Of a stretch of 64,000 nt of DNA, positions 17,488 to 27,830 are shown one piece after another. Both the position numbers and the translations under genes were made by a program. The stretch is from Diplonema papillatum. Taxonomy: Eukaryota > Euglenozoa > Diplonemea > Diplonemida > Diplonemidae. The stretch spans positions 1-64,000 of the forward strand of contig JAPJBO010000450.1 of assembly GCA_030068145.1 (NCBI GenBank), written 5' to 3'. The stretch's first letter is position 1, and the number at the start of each line of letters is the position of its first letter. The notes beneath the pieces are model-generated. The model worked only from the letters and a program-made list of their open reading frames with translations. It was not told the DNA's origin and did not search any database.

Positions 17488-19497
17488 TCATCGTCTTGCC
17501 ATGGAACCCCGCAGTGAGGAAGAAGTAGCTTGTCGCGGTACGATGGGATGTGCCAACTCCTCGTCTTCACCCGGCAGCTGCGCGTGCCGCAGTAGCGGGT
17601 GCTGCTTGCGGTGGGATGCTTTTAGAGCGCTCTCGAGCTTCTTGTACCCCCGGGCAGGCACTTCGACTGGGCCTATCGAATCAGACGACGTCGAGGACCT
17701 TTTCTGCTCCGCTCCGCCAAGCTGCACTTTACGCGTCGCGGGAGGCGGTTCAAGGGGAGGTGGCGGCTTGCCAGGCTTAGGCGGTTTAAACGAGGTGCTT
17801 CCCGGCGACACGGGCACGGTTGAGGCGCTGGTCTTCGTCGACATGCGAAGGCCCGGCGACCGGAGCGACGCACTGAGGGTTGGGAGAAGCGACATGTTGA
17901 GGGAGCCGGAGAATGAAGGCAAGAGAGCCATCGAGGCCTCGTCCTCTTCCTCGAACAGCTTTCTCGCGTGGTTTTTTAAAGGCCGCAGGCGGTGGTAGTT
18001 CGTGTCGCATTCGTCGCATAGTAATCCACATCGGTTGCACTTCACCTTGGCAGGGCGAAGCTCGCACTCCGTGCAGTTTGCAAACAGGTCTTCTCTATGT
18101 AGGGTAACAGGTGCATCCTCCTCCCAGGGCGGCACCACAGGAGGCAACCCGATGGCTAACTCAACGGACGCATCTTGCTGGCACAACAGCAGTTCCGAGC
18201 GCACGATCCGCGTATTTTCGGCTAGCAGCGACGTTTTCGAGTCACGGTGGAACATCCGCCTCCACTTGCCGCTCTCTTTGTCCTGCTGGAGCATCATCAG
18301 GAGGATGTTCTGGTCCATGAATTCGCCAAGGGACGCGAGGATGGTGAACGTGGGGAGCATCATCGGCAGGACCACGAAGAACACAGCCGCCGAGGGTACG
18401 AAGCATGCCATGATCAGAGCGAAGCCTTTCCGGCGGTCGTTGTTCGCAGCGCCGTACATCCACAGCCGGTACACAAAGTTGACCACGGTCGTGGCGAGGT
18501 AAAACACTTGGTACAACAACATGCACTGGATCATCTGCACGCTAAAGGCGGGTGATCCCTGCCAGAAGTAGGCGGACTGCGGCTTCGTCGGGCACATGGC
18601 GCCCGATTGCCGCATTTCCTGTACATGAATTGCGAAGTCGTTGAACTCGTGCTTCATCTTGTAGGCTAGAATCACCAAGACGAGCAGTGGTCCCAACCCA
18701 ACTAAGGCCACCCACAGACCGATGGTAGCGAGTGGGTTCTCGGAGATGGTGATGGTGATCTTGTCGGTGATGGCCGCCAGGAGGCAGAGCACGCCGAGGA
18801 AAAACCACGATTTGATGTGCAAGTTGAGGAACTGGAGCATGAAAATGCGCTGCATCTTCTTCATGTACCGGCAGAAGGACACGTGGACGAACCGCTCGGG
18901 AAGGTTCTGCCGGAAATAGCACAAGCACGACAGCATCCGAGGGCCGTCGCTGACCGAGCGGACGTAGTTCATCAAGAACGCGCCCCTTTCCTCATCAGAG
19001 ATGGACGGGTCCGATTCAATTTCGAGCACTTTATTCTCAAACCTGTCCCAGTTCTTCCAAGCAGGGCCGACTGTGTTGAACAGGGAGGTCACAAGCGTGA
19101 TGAACATGATCGCCATGACAAAGATGACGAAGTGTACGTAGTGGAATAGCGGCGTGTCGATCAACGCGGCGCCGCCGAGGTTCTCGAAAACGACCAAAAC
19201 AGCGGAAATTCCACCCAGGATCATCACTTCTTCGGTGATATGGTGCACGACCCTCGTCCCACTTCTCGTGTGCACCTTGTGGTGCAGAGTGTCCACTGTG
19301 TACTCCAGGACCAGGGTGATCCCGAAGACGGCGAGATACATGATTAGCACGTCCCACGGGGCTTCATCCACTTGCTTGCCGAGTGCGAAGATACTCACGC
19401 CCCCCGCGGCTTCGCATTCCGGCAGCAACGCGACGCCCGCCAGCAGCAGCAGCCACCCGCCTTGGACCCCCCCTGCCGCGCCAGACGCTGCCCGCAT
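17488..19497 (-). CDS. MLO-like multi-pass membrane protein with C-terminal B-box zinc finger
   Basis: 669 residues from the ATG at 19495-19497; the frame's earlier apparent start is GTG. A hydrophobic N-terminus (GGWLLLLAGVALL, cleaved near ECEA) is followed by about seven membrane segments (about 50-410). MLO-type landmarks are visible: LEYTVDTLHHKV...EEVMILGGISAVL, then FHYVHFVIFVMAIMF, later FWQGSPAFSVQMIQCMLLYQ, and MLPTFTILASLGEFMDQNI. MLO proteins of plants are seven-pass, calcium/calmodulin-linked membrane proteins. After the last helix, a B-box-like finger CTECELRPAKVKCNRCG-LLCDECD-H-KNH lies near 485-525, followed by a long Ser/Pro-rich cytosolic tail. The MLO/B-box combination is unusual to me. 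The MLO assignment rests on pattern recognition; a general multi-pass protein is the alternative. Confidence 0.68.
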   Translation of the reverse strand: MRAASGAAGGVQGGWLLLLAGVALLPECEAAGGVSIFALGKQVDEAPWDVLIMYLAVFGITLVLEYTVDTLHHKVHTRSGTRVVHHITEEVMILGGISAVLVVFENLGGAALIDTPLFHYVHFVIFVMAIMFITLVTSLFNTVGPAWKNWDRFENKVLEIESDPSISDEERGAFLMNYVRSVSDGPRMLSCLCYFRQNLPERFVHVSFCRYMKKMQRIFMLQFLNLHIKSWFFLGVLCLLAAITDKITITISENPLATIGLWVALVGLGPLLVLVILAYKMKHEFNDFAIHVQEMRQSGAMCPTKPQSAYFWQGSPAFSVQMIQCMLLYQVFYLATTVVNFVYRLWMYGAANNDRRKGFALIMACFVPSAAVFFVVLPMMLPTFTILASLGEFMDQNILLMMLQQDKESGKWRRMFHRDSKTSLLAENTRIVRSELLLCQQDASVELAIGLPPVVPPWEEDAPVTLHREDLFANCTECELRPAKVKCNRCGLLCDECDTNYHRLRPLKNHARKLFEEEDEASMALLPSFSGSLNMSLLPTLSASLRSPGLRMSTKTSASTVPVSPGSTSFKPPKPGKPPPPLEPPPATRKVQLGGAEQKRSSTSSDSIGPVEVPARGYKKLESALKASHRKQHPLLRHAQLPGEDEELAHPIVPRQATSSSLRGSMARR

Positions 19498-21160
19498 CGG
19501 AAAAGAGAGCACCAGCGCCCCCCCGGGGCGCCGTTGATCCTCAGCCCCCAGCCGTTTTGGTATGTATTTTATTTTCCTCCTTGCGGCGTCTTTCGCCCTG
19601 TCCTCTGTTTGTGTTTCGTGTGTCCAGCGGAAATTTGCTCAGTCGGCCGCGGTTTTTGTAAGGCTGTTTTTCGTTTTCTTTTTTGTGTTCTTTTTGAAAA
19701 ACTCCCCTGTCGCTTGTGTGCCGGATGCTAGAAAACACTTCGTGCCGTTGATGAGCACGCGCTAAAACACGTTGCAGGCTGTAACTTGCAGCTGTATGTG
19801 GGAGTTGTTGAAGGTCTCAGCAAAACTTGTCCTACCGCATAGCGGCGATGATTCTGACCAGCGTTGAGAGCGGAACTCGTGGGGTTGGTGGACTTCTCAC
19901 AACAACGACTGCGCAACACCACAAAAATATATCGAAACAGGCGAACCGCTCAGTTTCCGTATTCCGTTTGCCCTGCTTGTCTTCTTTTCGAAACAAGGGG
20001 AGAGTGAACAATGTAGGATGCCACATGGAACTAAGTGAAGACAGTTTGCGTACTGGAAAGCACAGGAATGTCTGCTATGTTCGGCCGTGGACACGACTGA
20101 GACCATCCCGCCCCAATCTACACCCGACAACAGCTGGGCGTATTTGAATAGAACGCAGAACGTACACAGAATCTATGGGTCACGTCCGCCTGCCGACAAA
20201 CAGCTCGGATAATAAGCACACCAAGTTGTGACTATGACGTTTTCATCCTGATTTGTTGTACCCGCCGCATTTCGCCGGTAGCTTGTGGTTGGGTGCGTTT
20301 CCCGGCCAATCCAGCGATGGCGAGCAGCAAGATATTTCCTCCATGCTACACTTGAGAGTTCAGGTCCCGGAGTGCCCCCGCCTTCAGCTAAACTTGTCGC
20401 AAAACGAAGAAATTCACGAGCCAAGTCCGTTTGCCGCGAATGGGCCAAGCTACGGCCTAATCGCCCCCCCTGGCCCTGCAAGGGAGCAGCTGCTGGACCG
20501 AAACGCGAAGGGCTCGTCACAAATGTAGCAGGCGAAGGCCTCCTGCCCCGATGTCAGCCACTGTTCACCAATCAGAGCACAGCGGGAATCAGCCCCCGAC
20601 CCGTTGGGCCGGTCTTGGTCCCGCCCCGTGCGGTTCCCAACGTATGTCAGATTGTGGTAATAAGTTTCGTGAGTTGACGACCGCAGCCCCGTGGTGGCCA
20701 CCGACGTGCTTAGAAGTGGATGTGTGCTCAACACCGCACTCGGGTCCCGTCTACGCCGGGTTTCGGTCCTATAAGTCACGGACACATACGGCAAACAATC
20801 ATCAGCACGGAACCTGAGTGTCTTGGGTCTGGTGGTGGTCATCGGAGGGGAGGTGTTTGAAACCCCTTGGGAACCAGCAAGTGGACACTGCTGCTAGGGC
20901 CAGCCTTGACCGTAAGTCTGAGAAGATCTGCCGGTACAGCAACATCCACAACCACCGGTCGACTGTGGAAGCAAGAAGGAACCCGATCACTCCGGCTGAT
21001 CAGTTGGTACTCCCACGCGGTATGCATGCTGGCCTCCTTCCGCGAGTTCACGCCCTACGGCCCAAGCTTTGAAGCGTTTTACTTTGGCGCGGCTCGTTTT
21101 ACTCGCACCCGAACGTCACGGGCAACCACTCGGACATCACGTATCCTCTGGAAGGATGCC
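19498..21160. other. Region without a recognisable gene
   Basis: No supported gene. A plus-strand frame at 20867-21160 (with ASFREFTPYGPSFEAFYFG) has a protein-like stretch reminiscent of small-molecule transporters, but has no support beyond that. A short segment at 20705-20790 recurs at 36505-36570. Confidence 0.35.
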
Positions 21161-22306
21161 TCAGCTCCGCTCCACTGTGACAGGGGCTTTGCTGACATTT
21201 GCAACCTGTCCCTGAAGGATCACAACACGATTCGCAAGCTCGGCAACTCTGAGCCGCGCCGCGTGCGCTTCGGACAGAGCGTCAAGCAGCTGCTTCGAGA
21301 CGTTGACGACCTCCTCGTCAAGGGCGCACACGGTGCGTTTCTGGTTAGCGGACAGTGTCACCAGCTCTGAGTTTTCAACTGTCAGCTTCTCGTTGTTGTG
21401 TGTCAGAACGCGCCGCTGGTGTTCCCACTCGACGCACAACCCACGATACGCCTCCAGCTGCTCCGAAGCGACGGCCGCATCGTCCTCTGCTCGTTTGCGT
21501 GCAGTCATGATGTCCATCGACAGGACTCTGTTGGCCACCTGCAGCTTCTGCACCCGCGCCTCGTACAATGCCAGCAGCTTTGCGAGCTCGCCGCGGCTGA
21601 AGATCTGCAGCCGCTTGAACTCCGCCTTGTGCCTGAGCTCGGCCCTCTCGGCTTCTCTGTCCTGCCCGTCCAATACAGCATCCAACCCTGCAGCAGCGCA
21701 GCCTCCTGCAAACCCCACCACATCCCGCACGGTATTCACCTCCTCCGACATCTCTGGGCACCCGAACGCGACGGCGGTCAGCACCTTCTCGGCAGCAGCC
21801 ACCAAGAACGCTGCCACTGCCTTCATGATCTTCCGCTTGTCAGCGCTCGATGCGCTTGCAAACGCGAGGTTGTCCTTCGTCATAGCCCAGAGTCCCGCCG
21901 TCGTTCTGCCGTACTCGGCTACCGCTCGCAGCACTTCGCGCATGACGCGGATGTCGCCGGGTTGCGCGCTTTTCTCGATCAAAACCCCGTCGAAGCCTTC
22001 GCAAGCGTCGGTTTGCGAAGCCACCGCAAACCTGGTCTCTATGTCATCGTCGAGCACAGTCCGCGCCGTCTCGAACCGCGGCTGCGGCGGCCTTCGGCTG
22101 CCGCTGCAGCCTTCTGTGGGCACAGACCGACGGGGCGGGGCCGAGGCGGGCCGTGTGGCGGGGATCCGCAGGTTCTTTATCGTCTGCTGCTTGAAGGGGT
22201 CCGCGAACGGGGATCGCGCGCCGTCGAAACGTCTTCCCGGGGCGCTGCGTGGGTTGCCTGCGGGCGGGCCGGCCGGTGATCGGACGCAGAACTCGAGCGA
22301 GGGCAT
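21161..22306 (-). CDS. Coiled-coil protein of unknown function
   Basis: 381 residues from the ATG at 22304-22306 (MPSLEFCVRSPAGPP); the longer frame upstream has low-quality sequence. The first 100 residues are Pro/Arg/Ser-rich and likely disordered. The middle (about 125-250) is Ala-rich and helical. Residues about 240-375 form a long coiled coil (ERAELRHKAEFKRLQIF to the end, rich in Glu, Arg and Leu heptads). No catalytic motif is visible. Such an arrangement is typical of cytoskeletal or flagellar structural proteins, but that is only a guess. Confidence 0.6.
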   Translation of the reverse strand: MPSLEFCVRSPAGPPAGNPRSAPGRRFDGARSPFADPFKQQTIKNLRIPATRPASAPPRRSVPTEGCSGSRRPPQPRFETARTVLDDDIETRFAVASQTDACEGFDGVLIEKSAQPGDIRVMREVLRAVAEYGRTTAGLWAMTKDNLAFASASSADKRKIMKAVAAFLVAAAEKVLTAVAFGCPEMSEEVNTVRDVVGFAGGCAAAGLDAVLDGQDREAERAELRHKAEFKRLQIFSRGELAKLLALYEARVQKLQVANRVLSMDIMTARKRAEDDAAVASEQLEAYRGLCVEWEHQRRVLTHNNEKLTVENSELVTLSANQKRTVCALDEEVVNVSKQLLDALSEAHAARLRVAELANRVVILQGQVANVSKAPVTVERS

Positions 22307-23080
22307 GCTTTCGCCCCCAACCCCCAAACCCGGACCTGGGCGAGCGCAGCTTTTTGGATAGCAATGAAAATGCGACAGAGGGAAAGAGAGACAGGCACGA
22401 GTAGTGGGCACGTGCTGAAACGCTACGTCGTCGCCGAGTACAGCCGTCCGAGCGGGCATAGACGGCTCTTGTGCCTTCATGGTCGCTGCAGGTCTGCCCT
22501 GCAACCCTGTTCTCTTGTGCTGAAGCGATCCGTGCCAACCCGTGTGCGCACTCGGAACAACCATCAAAAAGCGACTGATGGGGAAGGGTGGATGACCGCT
22601 ACTCGCGTTTGCTTGCTATGAGCTACGTGACTCGGGTGCACCCGACTTCTCGGGCCACGACTGGCTATTCCGGCGAACGGCAACCACCTACTACTACCAG
22701 TTCGCCTTCGGACTCCCCACGCATAGCTGAGCCAGAACCAATGCGCTGGCGGAGCGGTTTGGAACCAGGAACGGGTACAGAAAGAAACCGGCTGCGCTCG
22801 TACGGCACGATCGGAAAACAGCTAGAAGATGTTGTGCAGGGGGCAAGAAGAAGAGAGGGGCGAAATACATCTGACGCAAGGGCTGCCGAGGCACAATGTT
22901 TTCGCAGTGAGAACAGGGGACGCGTGCTCACCGACACCTATCCTTTATGAAGTATCTGTCTTGCGGGGCTGCCCTTCAAGTGTATTCTGCACGCTAAAAA
23001 GACGTAGGCAGCGTGTTTTCGAGGTTGATCAGAACTCCTGAACACGGGGTACATAAGTGAGAAAACGATCAACCAGAACG

Positions 23081-23345
23081 GGCCGCAACCACAAGTAGTA
23101 GTAGTAGTATGTGTCGTCTGCCGAAGCAGCCGGAGACAGCAGGCGCAGGGGGCAGGTCTTGCTTTACAATTTTCTTCTTCATGGAGACCCGCCCCCGGCA
23201 ATCCCGACTGTCCAATCACTGTCGAGAAAGGTTTGTGCCCTATAGTGATGAGGTGGTCGACCAGGCCCCCACGAAGCCTTCTACACAACACGGCTACAAC
23301 ACGAGGATGCAGCCCTGCTTAGGTGTGCACTCAGCCATCACAGGG
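23081..23345. repeat. Dispersed repeat, copy 1 (partner 36956-37215)
   Basis: About 260 bases starting AGTAGTAGTATGTGTCGTC are roughly 90% identical to 36956-37215 in the same orientation. No ORF is shared. The flanks differ, so it is a dispersed element of unknown class. A run of 19 A lies further on at 23511-23529. Confidence 0.8.
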
Positions 23346-23654
23346 CCTCAGATCTCGCTACTTGACCTGACACAGCTGCCACCCAGAAGGCCGTAGCAGT
23401 AACCTTCGCAATGAAGGCACGCGCGGCTGAGTGTATGTAGGCGATCCATACAACAGCTGCATCAGACGCAGCTTGGTCCGAGAGCTCGCTATCCGCGAGT
23501 CGCTAACCACAAAAAAAAAAAAAAAAAACAGGCATCCCCGCCAAGCAACACCCGAGCAATCTTCCTTTGGAAGCTATTGGCCCCCTGTTGCTGTCCTCCG
23601 TTTCGGCCGCAAACTGGCGTGAAGGCGTTGCAGGCTCCTCCTGCCTGAAGGTTG

Positions 23655-23939
23655 TTACACAGAGCCATCTCGAACACGTTGTATTTCTTTGATGTTCTTT
23701 GCTCTTAGGGCCGACGGCGCATACAGTGCGCGGATAAGGGCTGCGAGTTCGTCGGATGTCAGCGCCTCGAGTTTATCGTCGTTGAACAGACCCATGATAT
23801 CCACCATCTTGTCCGCAGCGAGCACGTTGAGGACGGCCTCGAGTCGGTGCCGGCTCGGCAGGTAAATGTTCGCCGCTTTGCGGCTTTCGTCTTCTGCCGT
23901 CGTTGTCAGGTCGATGTCAGACGCGTCAATGAACCAGCT
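23655..23939 (-). CDS. ZW10: ZW10 homologue, exon 3 (C-terminus)
   Basis: Starts after the acceptor ...CATCACAG and encodes 94 residues from SWFIDASDIDLTTT to RVRDGSV then TAA. The end YLPSRHRLEAVLNVL ... TSDELAALIRALYAP ... LRAKNIKEI matches the ZW10 C-terminus, which in animals has a ...LIRALF block followed by Arg/Lys. It joins exon 2 in phase 0. Confidence 0.8.
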   Translation of the reverse strand, partial: SWFIDASDIDLTTTAEDESRKAANIYLPSRHRLEAVLNVLAADKMVDIMGLFNDDKLEALTSDELAALIRALYAPSALRAKNIKEIQRVRDGSV

Positions 23940-24479
23940 CTGTGATGAGTGATGAAACGGGTGCGGGCAAGAAAGATAAAAGGTGGCAGCGTTTATAGCA
24001 GCATGTTTGGAATGTCACGGAGAGATTCCGACGCTTCCCACTCTACTTGTCGACAGCCTCCAGACCGCGGGCGGTCTGGTCTGGGGGTTGGGTGGGCTTC
24101 ATCAACCGCAGCTTTTGTGGTTGGTACGTACAGCTTCCGCTCTTCCAAAACCCGTACACATCGTCTGCTTGCTCCGGAAGTGCCAGTACCTCCCAATTCA
24201 ATTTTCCGGAAACGGGGCTGGCGAAAAAGAGCGAATGCATCTTTAAAGGAATTTTACGCGGTGACAGGAAGGAGTATCGAGGCTGAAGGCCGAGCGAGGG
24301 CGATCGAGTGTAGCCAGACCCGGCGAGGACTAGAGACCCTACTTCGGCCTGGACAGTGCTTTCCTCGCTGGTTACGGTGGGGTTTGCACCAGTCCAGTGG
24401 CTCAGGCGGTGGCGATAAAGGCTGGCTGGTACCTGCAGAGGCGGTGCTCGCACATCGTTGAAACAAGAAAAGAACGCAC
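23940..24479 (-). other. Intron 2 of the ZW10 homologue
   Basis: Donor GTGCGT, acceptor CATCACAG, 540 bases. No inserted gene seen. Confidence 0.65.
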
Positions 24480-25106
24480 CTCGAACAGCTGGAAGTAGGA
24501 CAGGTTCATGATGAGGCGTTCCGTCTCGTCCTGCGTGATGTCGTCCAGCGCGGTGACGACGTCGCAGCACCAGTGCTGCACCATGGACGCCAGGTCGCCC
24601 AGGGCGTGCTTGAAGGTCGGCATGGGCAGGGCCGCCCGCATGTGCTTGTTGACGGTCTTCATCAGGAGCATCACCTTCGAACAGGCGGCCTCGACCGCCG
24701 AAAACCGGCCCCCCGCCGCCTTCTTCTCGAAGACGAACGCCACCGCCGCGAACTCGCTCTGCAGCTCCCCGGAGGCCGTCGCCAGGAAGCCCCGCAGCGC
24801 AGCCTCGCACGCCAGGAGCAGCTCGTCTCTCGTCGCGCGGAGGGCCGCCGCAGCCTTTCCGAAGAGCTTGGATTCGCTCTCGCCGGCACGAGGTGCGGCT
24901 TCGAGGAGCGTCGCTGTCGTGTCGCAGTGCACCGCACAGAAGAGGCAATCCGTGTGCTGCAATAGAGCTACCAGCGGGGTGCTCGCAGCCTTTTCGTGCA
25001 GCGGGAGGAGGGCGGGGACCAGGTGATACCCACAGGTGATGGTTGTAACCAGGTGCTCCGTCTCCAGCGAGATGCAGTCCTGCGTTGCGTGTGTGTTTGC
25101 GTTGAG
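24480..25106 (-). CDS. ZW10: ZW10 homologue, exon 2
   Basis: 209 codons between the acceptor TTTCCCCACAG (before CTCAACG) and the donor GAG|GTGCGT. It encodes THATQDCISLETEHLVTTI ..., matching the conserved ZW10 helix with NNC...HLLTLGH, and ALDDITQDETERLIMN, matching ALEDIS..D..RL. Both splice sites are phase 0. The intron to exon 3 is 540 bases. Confidence 0.82.
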
Positions 25107-25842
25107 CTGTGGGGAAACGTGAAGCTGCGGCTGAGCAACCACAGTTTCACTGGTGGGAGTTGATGCACCACGAAAGCTGGCAAGAGTTTTGGGTTAGAAT
25201 GCAAACATCTGTAGCGATAATCTGCATCGCCGGCGGCGCGGTTATCTCTTCGCACGTGATGTGTCATGCTTTCGCCTCTTTAGCTCGTCTTCATCGTCGC
25301 GCTCAGGCGCGCGTTTGATGCCTCGCTTCTCCTTCGACTGCTCGTCCAGGCTCATCGGTTCACGGCGCTTGGGCGATGGCCGCGCTTCGCTGGCGAGAGA
25401 ACTTCGCACAGCCTTCGGAGTGTGGCGATAAGAAGAAAAAGTACTGTTTTGGTGGATGGAAGGTGACCTCGCCCAAGCTCGCTTCCCCGAGTTAAGGCAG
25501 TCACTCAACATTCCCTTGCGTTAGTGATACCAGTTACACAGACGTGCTTTAACTTCTCCGTGCCGAGAGTTCTCTTCTTCACCGCCGGTCGTTCGCCGGT
25601 TGCTGGCGTCGTTGGCGGTCTCTTGGCTGTTGTCGTCGTCCTCTTTGTTGCGGCGGGCGACGATGCACGCTTGCCGCAGGCGTCTCTCGCTGTTCTCAAA
25701 CAGACAGCACTCTGTCAAGGTGCAGATCCGTGGGTGAGAGGGTTGTGTGCTTTTTAGGCTCACGTCCGGTCACGACATCTCACCGGCTCCTCTCGTGGGC
25801 AAGCATGCACAGGAACGGTGCCAGAGGGTAAGGAGGCACTAC
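25107..25842 (-). other. Intron 1 of the ZW10 homologue
   Basis: Donor GTAGTG, acceptor TTTCCCCACAG. I see no gene inside it. Confidence 0.65.
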
Positions 25843-26637
25843 CTTCGCGCTGTCGGGGTTGCTGGCGGCTTCCGGCGACTCAGGTGCGGTGTCGGGGCTG
25901 GCACTTTGTTCGGGGGGCCCGCCTGCGGCGAAAACCTTATCGAGTAGCTTGTACAGGAGGTGCACCGTGTAGTGCGCGGCCTGTGTGACGCGCATAGTGG
26001 GCAGCACGTGAGGGGAGTGCAGCAGTTCCGTCTTCGAGTCGAAGCTTTGGTGCGCCGTGGCGTAGGCCAGCTCGGCGGTGGAAACGGCGGCCTGCCAGCG
26101 GGTCTTGGAGGACAGCCGGGCGCGCAGGTCGTGCAGGATGGAGGCCGACTGCTTTTCGTAGAATTTGGACCGGAAGGCGACCGTCGACCGGAATGAGTCG
26201 TCGAGCGACGGCGTGTCGAAGGTGGTCCACGCGTCGCCGTCGGCGCGCAGTTGCTGCAGGATTTTGGCCTCCAGCGTCGCGAAGTGCTCCGCCATCAGCA
26301 CGCGAAAGGATTCCGGCAGGTCCGCAGCGAGTTCGTGCCCCTGCCGGAGGATTTCGAGGACCTGGCTGGGCTGCGCTTGCTCGTCGGACAGCCGCGTCGC
26401 GGTGCTCAGCACCCGGTGCACCTTCGTCAGCGTCTTCAGCGCGGCGACCTTGGCTTCGGCCGCCTCGATCTGGCGCCTTCTTGCGCGGACCTCTTCCACC
26501 GTGACGAAGTACTTCACGCCCGTGCTCTTCCTGTACCGCCCGACGCCCTTCGCCATGTCAAGGGGCACCACTCCTTCCGGCACGATCAGCGGGCACTCGT
26601 CCAGGATGGCCGCGACTTGGCGGCAGACATCCTCCAT
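25843..26637 (-). CDS. ZW10: ZW10 homologue (Dsl1/NRZ tether, RZZ complex), exon 1
   Basis: The gene spans 23655-26637 on the minus strand as three exons totalling 568 residues; this exon gives 265 (ATG at 26635-26637, MEDVCRQVAAILDE). I end it at AAG|GTAGTG (25842), the nearby donor that keeps phase 0 with exon 2; a GTGAGA donor at 25783 would break the frame. The exon is mostly helical, ending in AELAYATAHQSF ... TQAAHYTVHLLYKLLDKVF, like the middle of ZW10. ZW10 acts in ER-Golgi vesicle tethering and, in animals, at kinetochores. At 568 residues it is shorter than the roughly 740-780 of animals and plants, so an N-terminal exon may be missing; an acceptor-like ...TGTACAG lies just upstream. 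Intron 1 is 736 bases. Confidence 0.78.
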
Positions 26638-27499
26638 TTTCGCCTCGGACTCCCCCCCCCGCGCCGCCTGGGTCGCCTGTGTACAGGCGAAGATAACACG
26701 AATCGGGTAGCGAGCGGCGGGGACTGAGGGGAAATAACGCTGGGAAATGCAAAAAAAAAGCAAACGAACGAAAGACTGACGCGGAGCCTGGTGGTGTTCG
26801 AAAAGGCCCGCGGCAAGAGGTCATTCGTGTTCGCGCCGGATGCACGCCCCCCCCCCCGGCACGCTAGCTGCGTGGCCTTTCCGTGTCGATGTCTATTCGG
26901 CTTCGTTGTGTTTGTTGCCAGATTGCCTCGGCGTGCACCCGGACTCCAGGGGTGACTACTCCTCTCCCAGTGCATGACCAGCGAGGGCTCGCCACTTGAC
27001 GCGTCCTCCGTTTCTTTCCTACTGACGGCTGAGATTAGACTTCCGGCGCACGGTGATGTAAGCTCGCACTTGAACGTTGACGCGGGAGCTAAGATCTGGC
27101 TCGAGCCCTTGCGGGCTCTCGACGGCACCTCAATATGCGTTGTTGGTGGAGAGATTTCTGGTGGTCCCCCAAGGTCTTGGTCTGCGGGTTGCATGCAAGA
27201 AAATGAAAGAACTCGACTCGATGGTTTTGGAGGGAAACGTGTGCGCGCTAACCACTTCTTGGAAAAGAAGGGCTGGTCGGCGGCACCGGCAACCCGACTT
27301 TGCTCCCTGGCCCGTTTGCAGACACTGCGCGAGGAGGTTTCCCCGGGAGGCACCGCGCCGAGGAGCTGGAAAAGCACGCTCGTCAAAGCAAACAACTTTC
27401 TAATCTACTTCGTTGAGTTCTGCGATATGAGGGAGCGGGAAACATCCGCCAGACGGCACACCCTGCCGGACAGTGCGAGGGCAACAACCAGGAAAGTGA

Positions 27500-27795
27500 G
27501 CCAAGGGCGAAGGACGTATCTGCGGCTGCTGCGGCAGTTGCCCGGTAACCCCACGCGCAGAACGCGGGGAAGGGGAACGTGTTTTCCCAACTACATTGAG
27601 GTGCAAACATGGAGGGTGCTACGGTAGCTGTGCACGGGTCTTGGGCGCGTGCCTCGTGCAGGGCGGGTGCTTTGTGATCCGCCGTCCGGAGAGACCGGCA
27701 CCGAGTTTCGGCTCACCGCCGGTTCCCTCGGGCGGAACCTTAAGGGAGAGAGAGCGCAGACACAATCCATCTTAAAAAGGACCACACACCCTGCC
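27500..27795. repeat. Dispersed repeat, copy 1 (partner 41057-41400)
   Basis: AGTGAGCCAAGGGCGAAGGA to ATCTTAAAAAGGACCACACA recurs at 41057-41400 in the same orientation with small insertions and deletions. Copy 1 is followed by CACACCCTGCCGGACAG, a block also present just before it at 27460. Class unknown. Confidence 0.8.
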
Positions 27796-27830
27796 GGACA
27801 GCGCGCACAGAATACAGTGCAGACTCGACT

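Noticed and set aside
20867-21370. 167-residue plus-strand frame with ASFREFTPYGPSFEAFYFG
   Set aside because: A transporter-like phrase, but the frame runs antisense into the coiled-coil gene and has no further motif; too weak to call.
25783-25842. GTGAGA at 25783 as the ZW10 intron 1 donor
   Set aside because: A good donor sequence, but it leaves two bases of a codon while exon 2 must start in phase 0; GTAGTG at 25842 keeps the frame.
26586-27395. 269-residue minus-strand frame as a gene upstream of ZW10
   Set aside because: Residue composition is not protein-like, no motif, and it overlaps the ZW10 start in another frame.
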